A stretch of 64,000 nucleotides of DNA, taken from contig JAGVSM010003417.1 in assembly GCA_022494885.1 (NCBI GenBank), positions 62,001 to 126,000 of the forward strand. The letters run 5' to 3'. The notes below the pieces were generated by a model. The model was not told the DNA's origin. It saw nothing but the letters and a program-made list of their open reading frames with translations, and did not search any database. The stretch comes from Micrasema longulum (taxonomy: Eukaryota; Arthropoda; Insecta; Trichoptera; Brachycentridae). Positions 52,701 through 63,810 of this stretch are shown here, piece after piece. Both the position numbers and the translations under genes were made by a program. Position 1 is the first letter of the stretch. Every line of letters starts with the position of its first letter.

Positions 52701-55700
52701 CTGAAAACAAACAGAAAAAAAACAGTTAGTCATAAAAACAATGATATTGGGTTAATTTTTCTAGAAAGCGCGTATTACTATCATTTCCCTATCCGCGTCA
52801 CACTTGGCACAGGTCACTGATTGGCTAATCTATTTGCAGCGTAATTAGATCATTTTTGTTACATGGAAGGTCAGGTGATCAGTCTTACGCTTCAGGTGCC
52901 AGTCCAGATACATTAAAATAGAAGAGAGAACCACCCTTAAAACCAACATTTTAAGACAATATTTTGAGTTTGTTCAAATTTTTCTGGATTCGACTCCCTT
53001 GGAATCGGTTAATATTTCAACAGAGATGAAGAATATTTTAGAGAAGGTCTAGGCAACTACAGGGCTTCTCCTGAAGAGTTTTAAGTGGTTTCCTCTCCAC
53101 ATGAGCAAATGCTAAGAAGTTCCTGATTGGCCCACATTAGTATATCCCTCCTGATCCCAACAGTTTAGATAAATTTAAAGATATTTAATTGCAGAAAAAT
53201 CCACTTTTAAAATATAAACCTTGTATATTATAAACTAAGGTAAATAATAAAGCAACACCTTTATAAAAAAAATATAAAAATCCATAGGGCTTATGCCCTG
53301 TCATTGGCTGGTTTAAGTGGCCACTTTACACACTGTATAACATTCACCATTCTGCCCATATTTGAACATCCATATCCCTTCAATTCTTTCTTCTGTTGAT
53401 GTTTGTGAAGTGGCCACTTAAACCAGCCAATGACAGGACATAAGCTCTGTAGATGCCTAGACTTATATATTACCTTCTCTAAAATATTCTTCATCTCTGT
53501 TGTAATATGTCAATATTTAACGTCCACGAAACCTAACCAATTTTGAATTTTCGTGTGGCACCACTCTGAAAATGGTTTTTTTAAGAAACAGTTTCATTGA
53601 CTTGTAAGATTAGGTTGTTGGGTGTTGGTTGGAGCTCCTACCCCAGTTAGAGATGACGCGAGGTTGCTGTTTAACGCGTATTTATTACATGGCGAACAAG
53701 GTACAGCACTTGGTTGTGTAGCACGAGCGTAGCGGCGATGATGGGTTGAAGAGACTGCACTTGAACTACATGCTGAAACTGTGTGACTTCGTCGAGCTGG
53801 ACTGAAGTGAACTGAACTTGTTGGGCTGACTGACTGGCGTTGCGTCCTGTGGTCTTTTTATGACCACCTTCCTATGTAGTTCAATTCTTCATGGTAGGGA
53901 CGATGTTAATGTACTGCAGAACAATGCCCCAGATTTCATGTCTAATACTGATAGAGTTACATTAAATGTGATATTGGATTTAACAGAAAATGATGACATT
54001 GCTTTCTTCGGTTATGGACTATGAACCCCACAGACTTATTTTTTAAAACATTAACAGTTCAATTTTCTTATGAGGCTGTTACAGACGTTTCCGAAAAATA
54101 ACTGTTAAACTTTTTTGACCAAGTAACAGTTTATTTTTTTGTAAATCTATTTCAGCTGTTTTGGAATAATAACTGGTTTAAATTTTTTTTTACCACCTCA
54201 GACTACTGTATACAGTTTGGCAATAAGCATTCTGGCAGCCTGACCACGCCGCTGTCAACCTCGACATGAATAATTTATTTAAAAAATGATATTACACAGC
54301 AATATTTCACTCTCCCTCGAGTGGCACCTTCATCAATATCAAGATTTGCTTTAAGTATCAATTCAGAATATTAATATACGGGAACATAAGGTTGTTGCAT
54401 CACGATGTGGACTTCTGATTCATTTGAAATGCAAATAATTTAGCACAATACATGTAAATTAGTACCTGGTGGTCTGGAGCAAGAAGGGATGTGAACTTGG
54501 AAAACAGGTGACGTAGTCTCGGGTGATGTTTATAAAGTGAACCGTCTACTGCTACGGTCACATGCTCCCAGCACATGCGCTCCAGAAGGGCAGCCATGCC
54601 TGTAAAAAAACATTGATTAGAAAAATATTCGAAGTACTATGAAGGAATTTTGTAGCGCTGTGAACGCTAGGATCACGTGGTACTAGTTATCGTGGCTGCA
54701 GCGCCCCCAAGTGGCGACGAAGGGAAGTCACGAAGAAGGTTACGTGGTAGATACACTTACCGGTAGCAATGTGAGTATATGATGGTGCAATATCATAGTA
54801 ATACTATTGAAATACTTTATATTATGGAAGATTTCTATTATATCTCTAACAGTACCTATGGCCGTATCTTCAAGAAAAATATAGGATAGTAATATTAAAC
54901 CTAAATGAATTTTATCGAGATCTATCTTGTTAGATAACTCACAGAAATGACAGTTTTTTACTAGAGTAGTTTTGATATTCGTAATCCTATTGACGCTCAA
55001 AGAGAATACATAACTAGATTTGATTGAGATCTACCTCTGTTATCTACGATAACGTTTTATCTTGGATATTCACAATCCTGTTAGATGACGCTCAAAGATA
55101 TACCTCAATGGGTTTTATCAAGATCTATGTTCTTATCCCATGATAGAGTAATTTTATTACCATCATTTGTATTTTGTTTTGTTTAGGAGTATTGAAATAA
55201 TGCTTACATGCAGACAAGAGTTGGGCAGCTCTATGAGAGACAAGAGTGCAGACATGCTGGACTATAAGAACTTCTTCTCCTGCGAGGGAGGCCCCCAAAC
55301 GCGCCATTAGCTGTTCTGTGCGCCAGGTCTCTCCTTCAAGACTATCACTGGAAAATTAAAATCAATTATGAGCATAAATAGAAACATTTGAAGGAATATT
55401 TAAAAAATTTATTGAACATTGGCTCTAAAACTGCTAATAAATGTGTTAGTCAACCGGAAACCACAAGGAAAGAAAAAATATTTGGTTAAAATGAAAATAC
55501 TTTTTCTGCAGAGCAATAATTTAAATCTACTTGAATATAACTAACTAACTAACTAACCATCACGCCATTTCCCCAGAGGGGTAGGCAGAGAGGATAGAAC
55601 GCCACACCACTCTGTCCTGGCACACTTCCTTCACATTCATACATCTTCTCATGCGCGCACGTCGATTATTCCGACTTTTCACATGACCACTTTCAAGAAT

Positions 55701-58700
55701 TTGTTGTACTTGATCATGCCATGTCTTTCTCGGCCTTCCTCGACTTCTACAACCAGACACATTCGCATCATACATCTTTTTAGCCGTTCTTTCATCATTC
55801 ATTCGCTCCACATGACCGAACCATCGCAAAAGACCTTTCTTAATTTTGTTGATAATGCTTAACTCAGCCTTGCATTCTGCTCTAATTTCGACATTAGGGC
55901 ACCTATCATACATTGTTTTCCGCACATTCGCCTGAGGGATCGCATTTCAACAGCATTCAGTCTACTTTCGTCCCTTTTTTCCAACTCCATGCTTCGCTTT
56001 CATACATTAGGGTTGGTACCAGAACTCCATTATGAACTGCTAATTTAGCCTCTTGCGATAGACACTTATTTACTACGACAGACTTTAAGGCACCATTAAC
56101 TCTGTTACCGGCACTAACCCTCCTTTCAATATCCTTGTCCATATTTCCATCTCTAGTAAACATACTACCCAGATATACAAATTCTTCGACCTGTTTCAAA
56201 CTATCTCCATTTACTACAATCTACTTGAATATAATAAATTTAATACTCACAGCTCTACTTCCGAAACGCTGGCCGTCGAGAACGAGGCTGGATTGAGCAA
56301 GGCTCCTGCTCTTCCTCCACTAAGCAGAAGACCAGCCCTGATAAGACCTTCGAGAACGCACCGAGCGACTTCTCCAAGATATTTTCCGCTGATGTACTTC
56401 TCGAACCTGTGGATAAGAAAAAACATTAGAAAAGAACCCTTTTAATATGCATGACACATCATCTAACTATTGTAGGCAGCTTGCCCACCACATACCGCCC
56501 ACCGCATTTAAGGACTTAAGTCTTTACGTACTTGATTGGATCGGGGAAAAGAGGGAAATGAATTCCTCATTGACTAGGAACCAAATTGACTGGACATGAT
56601 AAATTCTCAGAAATGATAACAAAATCTTGAAGTTATTTTTGGAAACAGATCTGTTTATCCGACAGGAACTTATAAAAGGGCCAGGATAGTAATAATAGTA
56701 ATATTTGGCTGATTTACTTTGTGAAAAATCACCTCTATACTCAATCTAACATTCTAACTTAGCTAAACCTAATATTATTATTTTTTTTATATTTTTTTTT
56801 TATTATATTGAAAACATATTATACATAATTATATACAATATTTCCAAGGAGTTTTTTAAAAAAAAACTCATTTAGGGACATACAGATAATATTTTTTTTA
56901 GAGACGTTTTTAAATTTTTAACTATAATATTATTTAACAAAAGCAGAAAAATTAAAATTATGATATACTACAAATTAAAAAGGGTATGAAAAATACTTGA
57001 AAATAACAGAATAAACAGAATACTAGGCATGGAAATAAATTCAAAATAATGTTTACATTATGCAATCTGGGAAAGAAAATTGAAAAAGTTTAAAAATTAC
57101 ATGGATGTATAAATACATACTGAACTAGTACAAAATAAAATCATTTTTTTCAATTAACAAAATATGCGCACACCCAATACAGGTTAATTTTTTTTATCAA
57201 AAACGTTGAAAAAATTGAAATTATGTATACAAGCCAAAAAAAATATATAAAAAGAAAAAAACACAAATAACATTTAAATAGTATTAAAAATTACATATAC
57301 AAGCAAAAACGGTGAAATATTAAAAGGTATATGTTCAAGATGCGCATTCTCTATACTTTCTGATTTTAAAATTGACGGTATGATGAACGAAAGAAGCCAG
57401 ATTTTAGTTCACATCTGAACTGCCTAAGACCGTCGATGATTTGTAAGTGTGATGGTAATTGGTTCCAGGCAGAGGGGCTTATCTCCGAATCAAGTGTTTA
57501 GGCAGCGTCTGGCAAGTTTTCCTCTGACTGAATCAAATGCTGACCTGCCATTTCGTGAAGGGATTTGAATACTGCCTAGTAAAGCTTATATTTGTATTAT
57601 CTCTTGGCTTTATTACCAGTACAAATCTCGAAGATATTGTGAGTTCTCAGAATATTTTGTTTATTCTCGTAATAACCCTTTGAAGTTTGTCATTTTGATA
57701 TTTTGGGAGATTCGCGTACATTCCAATAGAATAATCTAAACGCGAAACGACATAAGTATTCATAAGTATTAGCGAGAAACTCCATTTGGTAATAAAAACT
57801 TATTTCTAAAATGTCTATCATATAGGAAATCGAATGAAGATATATGTAGCCTAGATGTTTAGTGGTTGGCGTGTCCGATAGCCATTCTTGAGGTTCCAGC
57901 TCGGTTCCTGGCAGAGGTGATGTGAAATATATTTTTTTGTCGTTATTTCAGATGTTTTGAATAATCTGGACGATCTGCGTGTGTGTTTCATTTCTTTCTA
58001 CTCACATAAAACTGTTGCTGAGAAGAGACAGACTGTCCACCTGCCGGTCAAAAGGTGTTCTGATAAAGTCGATGACTCCGTTGTCGCCAAATGCTCCCCA
58101 CTCGATGTCGATGACGACCTGTTGGGCGGCAAGGCTGGCCGCGGATTGCCCCCCTTCCCAGTGAGATACCCTGTCGGCCCGCTCCACAAAACAAGCGTTG
58201 CTTCCAGTGCCCAGAATCATGGCAATCTAAGGAAATTATAATCTTTTTAATTAGGATTAGATAGATTCGCCACTCCACATATATCGCTTATTTTCACGGA
58301 TGCATGCAATTATAGGGAACTTATAAGGCTAATAAGCAGTAATTTACTAGAGAGAGATAATTATTCTTATGCTGAAATAGAGTCGATGTTAAATATTTCT
58401 AGTCTACAAAAACGTAGAACTAATATTGACTCCATATATATGTTCGGCATACTAAATGGTATAATCGATGTTCCATCATTACTAGGACAAGTAAAATTCA
58501 ATATTCCGACTCGTAGATTGAGAAACAATGAAGTACTGTTCATCGATCAGCATAGAACAAACTATGGCCTAAATTCTCCAATGACCCGCCTTTGTCGTAT
58601 TGTTAACTCAAGACAGGATCTGGACTTTTTTGGTTTAAGTTTAAGTTTACAACGATTTAAACGAGCACTAAATAAATAGTCCAGATCTTGTCTCGATGTC

Positions 58701-61700
58701 CCTTATGTTTGTCAATGCTTCTTTCTTTTTTCTTTAAATGTTTTAAACTACTCTTTTATTGTAATATTTAAACCTTATAAATTGTATACATGGACAATGT
58801 CCGTTAATAAATAAATAAATAAATAAATAAATTTACAGGGCTAATGGGTTGTCATTTACTTAGTTTATATGCTGTCATCAACAGGTCTTATGAGCTGTCA
58901 TTTACAATACTAAAAATGTGCTGTCACTTACAGGGCTAATGAGTTGTCATTTACTTTGCTGATAAGCTGTCATTTCAAGTCTTATGAGCTATCATTTACA
59001 ATACTAATAATGTTCTGTCACTTACAGGACTAATGAGTTGTTATTTATTTGGCTGATAAGCTGTCATTTACAGATCTTATGAGCCGTCATTTACTATACT
59101 AATAATGTGCTGTCACCTTCAGGGCTAACAAGCTGTCATTTATTTGAGGGAACATTATTATTCTGTATAAAAATATGAATATTTATGAAGAAAAAAACAT
59201 ATCAAAATTTAAAATAATGGTCAAGACATATGTGATAAACAATTTATAAATTAAAAATATTTGTAATGTTATTATTAGAACACACATAACAATATGTATG
59301 ATATGTGTGCCCTATTTTAAGATTTAAATAAATAAATAAAAAAAAGAAAGAATACAAACAATGTAAAAGCATATATAAATAAATAAATATATAAGGGTTT
59401 ATGAGCAGTCATTTACGTGGCATAAATTATCATTATAGGTCTGATGAGCTGTCGTTTACAAATAAAATATTGTGCTGTAATCTAGACATGCCCTGAGCCC
59501 TCAAAAATGATGACACTTAACTCTTGCCCAAACACTTAGTCATGCCCACGGCTTATTAAGTTATTTTACGATTGCCCGCTAGGCGTGACGTTTAGAATCG
59601 AAACAAAAATGCCTACTTGTATCATGAAAACGTGTAAAAACCTTTCAGATAAACATTGTAAAAAGAAATTGTGTATCTTTTCATTAGTAAATATTTGTTC
59701 ATGAGTAACAAAGCTTAAAATATTACAATGAAATTTTTTGCAAACGCAATACTTTTTTTCTTTTATTTTTAAATATTTGTTTCCTTTATTTTTAAATTGC
59801 AAAGCTCTTCTTAGGTACAGGGGTGCACTAAAAGATATTTGTTTCAAAACATAATAAAAAATTGCATTCCCTAAAATCTAGTGAAAATAAATAAATGGGT
59901 CGAAATCATAAGGAATTTACAGAAAGAACCTGATTGGGTTGATTTTTAACGTTAATATACTAACTTTTTTATGTACGAAAAATGAGTATTCTTCAATTTT
60001 CGGTAGCATATGCATGCTCGTTGAATGCAGCCTGATATAAATAAACAGTACTTAGTAACTATTTGTACGTTTTTGTGTCACTAATGTTTAAAATATTTTA
60101 CACTATATGGTATGTCCATGCATTATATGTCAATGAACTAGCCAGAATTCAAAAATTTTATTCGTTTTCATTGAACGCTTTTGTTTTGAATAATTATTTA
60201 ATTCATTATGGTCTGGGAAAACGAATTCCCCCGCGGATGTTGGGCTCGAAATAGCGGGGGCGAAGCGTTAGGGCGATATTATTGAGCGGAGTAGACTGTA
60301 ATTAAATATAATGAAAAATAAGTAAATTTCATCGATATCCGGTATGCAGTGTTAATCGGTCACAACCCCAAAAAATGAGATGGATTAGAAAGGAATGCCA
60401 CTAACCGTATCTTCGTTCTTGATGGACTTATCGAATCTGACTTGACACTTACGAGCCCCACTAACACGAGGGCAGGCCCTGATCTTGAGCTCAACACTGG
60501 TGGTTGGTGGAAATAAAATTTTATAATGCGGCACACGCGTTCAACGAAATAAACGCGCGATGTATGACACGAGGTGTTAAGGTGGCGGATGATCAAAGGA
60601 TACTGAGGTGGGAAGTGAACAGTGGTTGTGGGCAAAAGGGTATAGAAGTTGTGACAATACTTGACCCATGCATACCCACATAATTCGCAACCACATTCAA
60701 TAAAAGGAACTTATCAATAGTATAAAATGTATTCTTACGCCAGTGCGGTGATCCATCCTCGCTCCTGCTACCAAAGTTCCTGTTGTATCATTCAGCAATG
60801 CCACCACGTTAACATTGTAGGTTCCTGTAAAAGAAACACTTACATTCAGAATTATATTAACATCATCCTATCCACATCCAGTGATGCATAGGGCACTGCA
60901 TCGGAACACCAACGGCAGTATCAAATCAGTAGGATAATCCTACATTGCATTATGGGCAAGTAGCCTTAAATTTTGGAAAAAATGACATGTCAAAAACGCC
61001 AAATGTTCATTTTTCGTTCAAAACGTGTGGAAACTTTAAACAGTTTGAAAGTATCTTAGTACATCATTTTAGTTGCTCGATGAAAAAAAAGATTTATTTT
61101 AAAGACGCCCTGAGTTACACGCAAAAAGCCATTAAAAAAATAGTGAAAAATGGGAGCTTTCATCGGTTATATTCTGCAGTTCTTCACCCAATGTTAATTT
61201 TCTTTAAATAAAATGACCAACAACTCGTAATGAAGAGGTTGCTGCAATTAAATTCCACCCACTCCCTATTCGTCTTACCAACCAATTGGGGTGAATAAGG
61301 TATGTTTTAAAATACTGTTTAGGTAAGAAAATCGTCATTTAAAAAAAAAAAGGAATAACCCGATAAGCCTCTATTTAGAGGCTTCTCAGCAGGTGGAAAA
61401 GGGGGGATATGGAAGGAGGCAATGAAAAATACACTACAACACCCAGACCAATTGAGAAAAAATCTTTCTTGGGTTATTTTTTCTTGCGGGTATCGAACCC
61501 GCAACGTCAGTTGGCCGTCTAACCAACTGCGCCACGGTGCCTGTATATCAGATTTATATAGGTATCGAATTTTGGCATCATTGATTTCAATAAATACCTA
61601 AGAGTTGCTTTCATTTTTTTTTTAAGACTTACAAATTATTGCAAACTCTGTGACGAGTTTGACGAATCTTTCGATAGCTTGAGTGTGGCACGGAAAATTA

Positions 61701-63402
61701 AAAACTGATGAAATAGTCTGTGTTAGCAATCTTCTGTCCAATTGGAGGGGACGACAGCTTACTCGAACATTTTGTCCGATCTATCAGTTCACTGTAGTCT
61801 GAGGGGTCAAAAATTATTGCGGAAGTCCTCAGATGCAGAGTGCGGTATGTGGTGGACAAGCTGTATGGATGTACAAAGTAAATTAACTCACCACACTTGT
61901 CTAATGATTCCCGGAGCATCTGAACCATGTCACGCTCCATGCCACTGCACTTGAAGGACTTGGTCCAAGTCAGGAGAGATCCGGAGTTCAGGGAATGTTG
62001 TACCATAGGAAAGGAGAATGTGAAACCTTTGATAAAAATAACATTTATTTTAGAGAATTCATCAATAAATTGTGTTCTTGATGTGCCTAAAACCTTGTAA
62101 AGGAATAATGAGATCCAGTTCCTCGGTCGTCCCAGGACCAATGAGGAAGTTCAGTGGGTTTTTAGATCTTTTTCTTATTTATCTTATTTTATTTTTATTT
62201 TTTTTGGTCACATTTAATGTTTATATCTTTTGCATAATTTATAAAAACATAATTGGTCTTTTTCTGTTAATTTTTTTTGTTTTTAATACTTATTATGTAT
62301 GACTGTATGTTTTATGAATAAAAAAAATCTTTAAAAATGAATTAATTTGTGAATCTGAAATTACTCCGCGTGCGTAGTCTCAAGTTCTCTTCCGCTCCTT
62401 CTCGGCCAGTTCTGCCGACTGGCTCGTTAACGGTAAGTAAACCGGAATTTTGTCATCATCATTCTCTTTCCGTACCTAATCGTGCATAGGGCACTGCATT
62501 GGTACACCAATCGCAGTGCATCTTGATATTTTTTGTTACATGAAAGTAATATGATTAGTCTTACGCTTCAGGTTCCAGTCCAGGGACTATGGTGTAAAAA
62601 CACCTTTTAAAATCAATATTTCATGTCAGCCATGTCGAGAATCGAACCCGAGACCTCTTGCACGGTAGGCAAACGCACTGACCACTACATCACAAGGGCA
62701 ACATGGAAATCTTCCACGACTCTCTTATCATTGGTTGATTCATATGAACTAGTGACGTCGTTCAAAGTAGTTCGCCTTTATTAAGATGTTTTTTTTCATG
62801 CATTTTCAAGATCAATTTCCCGTAGGGCTGAAGTTCTTTACTATCGTATGTTTAGTAAAAAAACAGCATTTATCGATGTTTTTTTTAATAATTGTCGATT
62901 CCTGGAAGATAACCTTTGTTTCCCATCCTTCCCTTAACCTATCTTTATGGTGTCAACCTCACATCAAGATTGAAGATTAAAACATTTGAATTTGGAGAAT
63001 TATAAACAAAATTTTGACATTGCCCAAGAATTCTTGAAATCTTCACGCGTCGTTATGAACAATATTATAATAAATCATTAAAAATCACAATTCATAGCGA
63101 ACTTTCATCATCCAGTGCCAAAAATAGAAAAACACCCTCATAGCATCAAAGGTAGGTCCATTTCCGTGCTCCTTTCCATTCTTTAAATATTTCCGATACA
63201 GTCCGCTTTTCGATAACAGCGTATTTTTTAGGATGGATTGCCAATAAACAAAATAAAATACAAAGAAATTACACCAAAAGAATAATGACATTTACCCAGT
63301 GGTAGTTGTGTCTCCTGAAGGGATTGAGATTTGATGAAGTCTCCGACGCATTCTGCCAAGTAGTCAAACAGCTTGATTCCACAACCAATTCTCTGTTCAT
63401 CA
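52572..63402 (-). CDS. Hex: Hexokinase, eight C-terminal exons (5' end outside the window)
   Basis: Cytosolic ATP-dependent hexose phosphorylation, the first step of glycolysis. Exons in transcript order are 63402-63296, 62026-61892, 60824-60739, 58226-58006, 56406-56251, 55347-55208, 54599-54466 and 52700-52572. They are all GT-AG and phase-compatible, 1108 nt in total. Recognisable in order are LGFTFSFP (sugar-binding loop), LLNDTTGTL with the catalytic Asp, ILGTGSNACFVE, EWGAFGDNG, FEKYISGKYLGE, VTVAVDGSLYKHHP and LAEDGSGKGAG (ATP/phosphate region). Hexokinases of this size are about 450 residues, so roughly 80-120 N-terminal residues, with the LGGTNFR region, must lie to the right. All motif residues look intact, so I read it as functional. 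The segment between exons 5 and 7 is more divergent than usual, so it could be a paralogue rather than the main hexokinase. Confidence 0.95.
52843..52916 (-). repeat. SINE-1 fragment
   Basis: atcatttttgttacatggaa and 'agtcttacgcttcaggtgcc' match the SINE-1 body. Confidence 0.65.
52950..53515. repeat. Rep-A pair in hexokinase intron, with nested insertion
   Basis: A + copy is interrupted at 53068-53285, resumes with ttatgccctgtcattggctg, then meets a reversed partial copy ending near 53515. Confidence 0.75.
53068..53285. mobile_element. Short A-tailed insertion, copy 2
   Basis: Flanked by agggctt (53061-53067 and 53286-53292). Matches the right 205 bp of the insertion at 15332-15737. Confidence 0.7.
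53520..54465. other. Hexokinase intron, unclassified part
   Basis: A GC-richer block at 53610-53900 (tgttgggtgttggttggagc...) could be a decayed LTR, but no partner LTR or duplication was found. Confidence 0.3.
54466..54599 (-). CDS. Hex: Hexokinase exon (VAVDGSLYKHHP)
   Basis: Completes Cys, then MAALLERM and VTVAVDGSLYKHHPRLRHL, ending APDHQ at donor CAG|GTACTA. V-D-G-S-L-Y-x-x-H-P is a hexokinase signature in the nucleotide-binding half. Confidence 0.95.
55208..55347 (-). CDS. Hex: Hexokinase exon (QHVCTLVSHRAAQL)
   Basis: Translation DSLEGETWRTEQLMARLGAS continues through EEVLIVQHVCTLVSHRAAQL to LSAC. The V-x-x-V-C-x-x-V-S-x-R-A-A-x-L helix is characteristic of the large domain. Acceptor is aattttccag and donor is T|GTAAGC. 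Confidence 0.92.
55540..56217 (-). pseudogene. RTE-like LINE 3' fragment with 16-bp target-site duplication
   Basis: Flanked by aatctacttgaatata (55524-55539 and 56218-56233). The reverse strand reads QVEEFVYLGSMFTRDGNMDK, then VLVPTLMYESEAWSWKK, a frame shift, then RKTMYDRCPNVEIRAECKAE, GLLRWFGHVERMNDERT and a C terminus SAYPSGEMA. The 3' tail is (gtta)n at the left. It is 5'-truncated and carries one disabling shift. It lies in a hexokinase intron. Confidence 0.88.
56251..56406 (-). CDS. Hex: Hexokinase exon (FEKYISGKYLGE)
   Basis: Completes Met, then FEKYISGKYLGEVARCVLEG and ends with SVSEVEL. The F-E-K-x-I-S-G-x-Y-x-G-E helix is strongly conserved in hexokinases. The donor is CT|GTGAGT. 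Confidence 0.92.
56720..57390. other. Hexokinase intron, A/T-rich filler
   Basis: Poly-T, poly-A and AT tracts; nothing recognised. Confidence 0.5.
57400..57800 (-). pseudogene. Decayed LINE-D remnant
   Basis: Shares 'tctgaactg' followed by 'gatgatttgtaagtgtgatg-gtaattggttcc' with 24610-24675. Reading frames are broken. Confidence 0.45.
57845..57915 (+). repeat. Degenerate tRNA-like sequence
   Basis: gtttagtggttggcgtgtcc...gaggttccagctcggttcct keeps traces of the A and B boxes only. Confidence 0.35.
58006..58226 (-). CDS. Hex: Hexokinase exon (GTGSNACF and EWGAFGDNG)
   Basis: Starts IAMILGTGSNACFVE and later reads IDIEWGAFGDNGVIDFIRTP then FDRQVD. It ends with two bases of a Met codon at donor AT|GTGAGT. 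The stretch GGQSAASLAAQQVV between the two motifs is unusually Ala/Gln-rich. The donor overlaps an in-frame TGA, so retention of the intron would terminate translation at once. Confidence 0.93.
58305..58834 (+). pseudogene. LINE-D C-terminal fragment with 3' tail
   Basis: Open from 58386 to 58679: MLNISSLQKRRTNIDSIYMF, then FNIPTRRLRNNEVLFIDQHR, TNYGLNSPMTRLCRIVNS and RFKRALNK stop. A 3' UTR and an (aaat)n tail end near 58834. It is the most intact of this family here and lies in a hexokinase intron. Confidence 0.8.
58838..59150. repeat. Minisatellite 'gagctgtcatttacagggct'
   Basis: About a dozen degenerate units of 22-25 bp (ctaatgagttgtcatttac). A further block is at 59398-59470. It begins right at the LINE-D tail. 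Confidence 0.75.
59480..60738. other. Hexokinase intron, no gene seen
   Basis: AT-rich, with a GC-richer patch at 60370-60520 whose reverse frame (ELKIRACPRVSGARKCQVRF) I cannot assign. Confidence 0.35.
60739..60824 (-). CDS. Hex: Hexokinase exon (catalytic aspartate)
   Basis: Translation TYNVNVVALLNDTTGTLVAG followed by ARMDHRTG. N-D-T-T-G-T holds the catalytic base Asp. Acceptor is ttttacag and donor is GGC|GTAAG, ending at phase 0. Confidence 0.94.
60862..60925 (-). repeat. SINE-1 fragment
   Basis: 'gatgcatagggcactgcatc' and 'acaccaacggcagta' match the SINE-1 body. Confidence 0.55.
61335..61550 (-). repeat. tRNA-derived SINE-4
   Basis: The head on the reverse strand reads gcaccgtggcgcagttggtt...gttgcgggttcgatacccgc. 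The body includes the hairpin aagcctctatttagaggctt and ends at an A/T run. No acceptor pairing, so not a working tRNA. Confidence 0.65.
61892..62026 (-). CDS. Hex: Hexokinase exon (sugar-binding loop)
   Basis: Starts by completing Gly, then FTFSFPMVQHSLNSG, LLTWTKSFKCSG and ends KCG at donor TG|GTGAGT. LGFTFSFP with a following Gln and the W-T-K sugar-contact segment are hallmark hexokinase sequences. It is 135 nt long and joins both neighbours in phase. Confidence 0.95.
62457..62702 (-). repeat. tRNA-derived SINE-1, second full copy
   Basis: Same order as 38575-38842: body (caatcgcagtgcatcttgat, tcttacgcttcaggttccag), then the reversed tRNA head (cgaacccgagacctcttgca...ctgaccactacatcac). 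Confidence 0.75.
63296..63402 (-). CDS. Hex: Hexokinase exon (first in window)
   Basis: Acceptor is ttttttttag. The translation is DEQRIGCGIKLFDYLAECVG and ends QLPLG, with the Gly codon split after its first base at donor G|GTAAAT. It corresponds to the helix LFDYIAxC that precedes the sugar-binding loop. Because an acceptor precedes it, at least one more coding exon exists beyond the window. Confidence 0.93.
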
Positions 63403-63689
63403 CTAAAAAAAACAAACAATATTTCATTATATAATGAGAACAAAGGAGTACTTAATTAATGTTTTCAGCATTGAGTACGAATTCTGGTTTTTCAAAAGAG
63501 GTAGTCGCACAAACGTAGTTTTTCGTAGGTAGATGTACAAACAGTACCTCAAGCGACGTGACGCGATGTCTGTCCGGCTCTAATGTTTACCTCAGACTAA
63601 ATTTCAAAAGCCTAATTTTTGTTAGACAGAAAATATTGATTCACTCAGTTCACTTCATACACATTTAAATGAAAATCGCGCATAGCGTG

Positions 63690-63810
63690 GTTGAATTAAA
63701 TGGCAGGTTTTCTCTGTGCTCAGGCAGACAAAGAACACAGTTCTGTGGGTGAAATGGAACCTGGACGAGTGTTTTCGACTCGATGGCTGCTCACAGTCAA
63801 AAATCACGCT
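63690..63810 (+). pseudogene. Possible transposon protein fragment
   Basis: One frame reads GEMEPGRVFSTRWLLTVKN and stops. The 'RxxxxRWLTxxN' shape recalls a transposon-derived family of arthropods, but the match is short. Confidence 0.25.

Noticed and set aside
53610..53960. GC-richer block starting tgttgggtgttgg as a solo LTR
   Set aside because: No matching 4-6-bp duplication, partner LTR or primer-binding site could be found.
60370..60520. Reverse-strand frame ELKIRACPRVSGARKCQVRF as an extra hexokinase exon
   Set aside because: It does not match any hexokinase segment, and the flanking exons (60739-60824 and 58006-58226) already join in phase without it.
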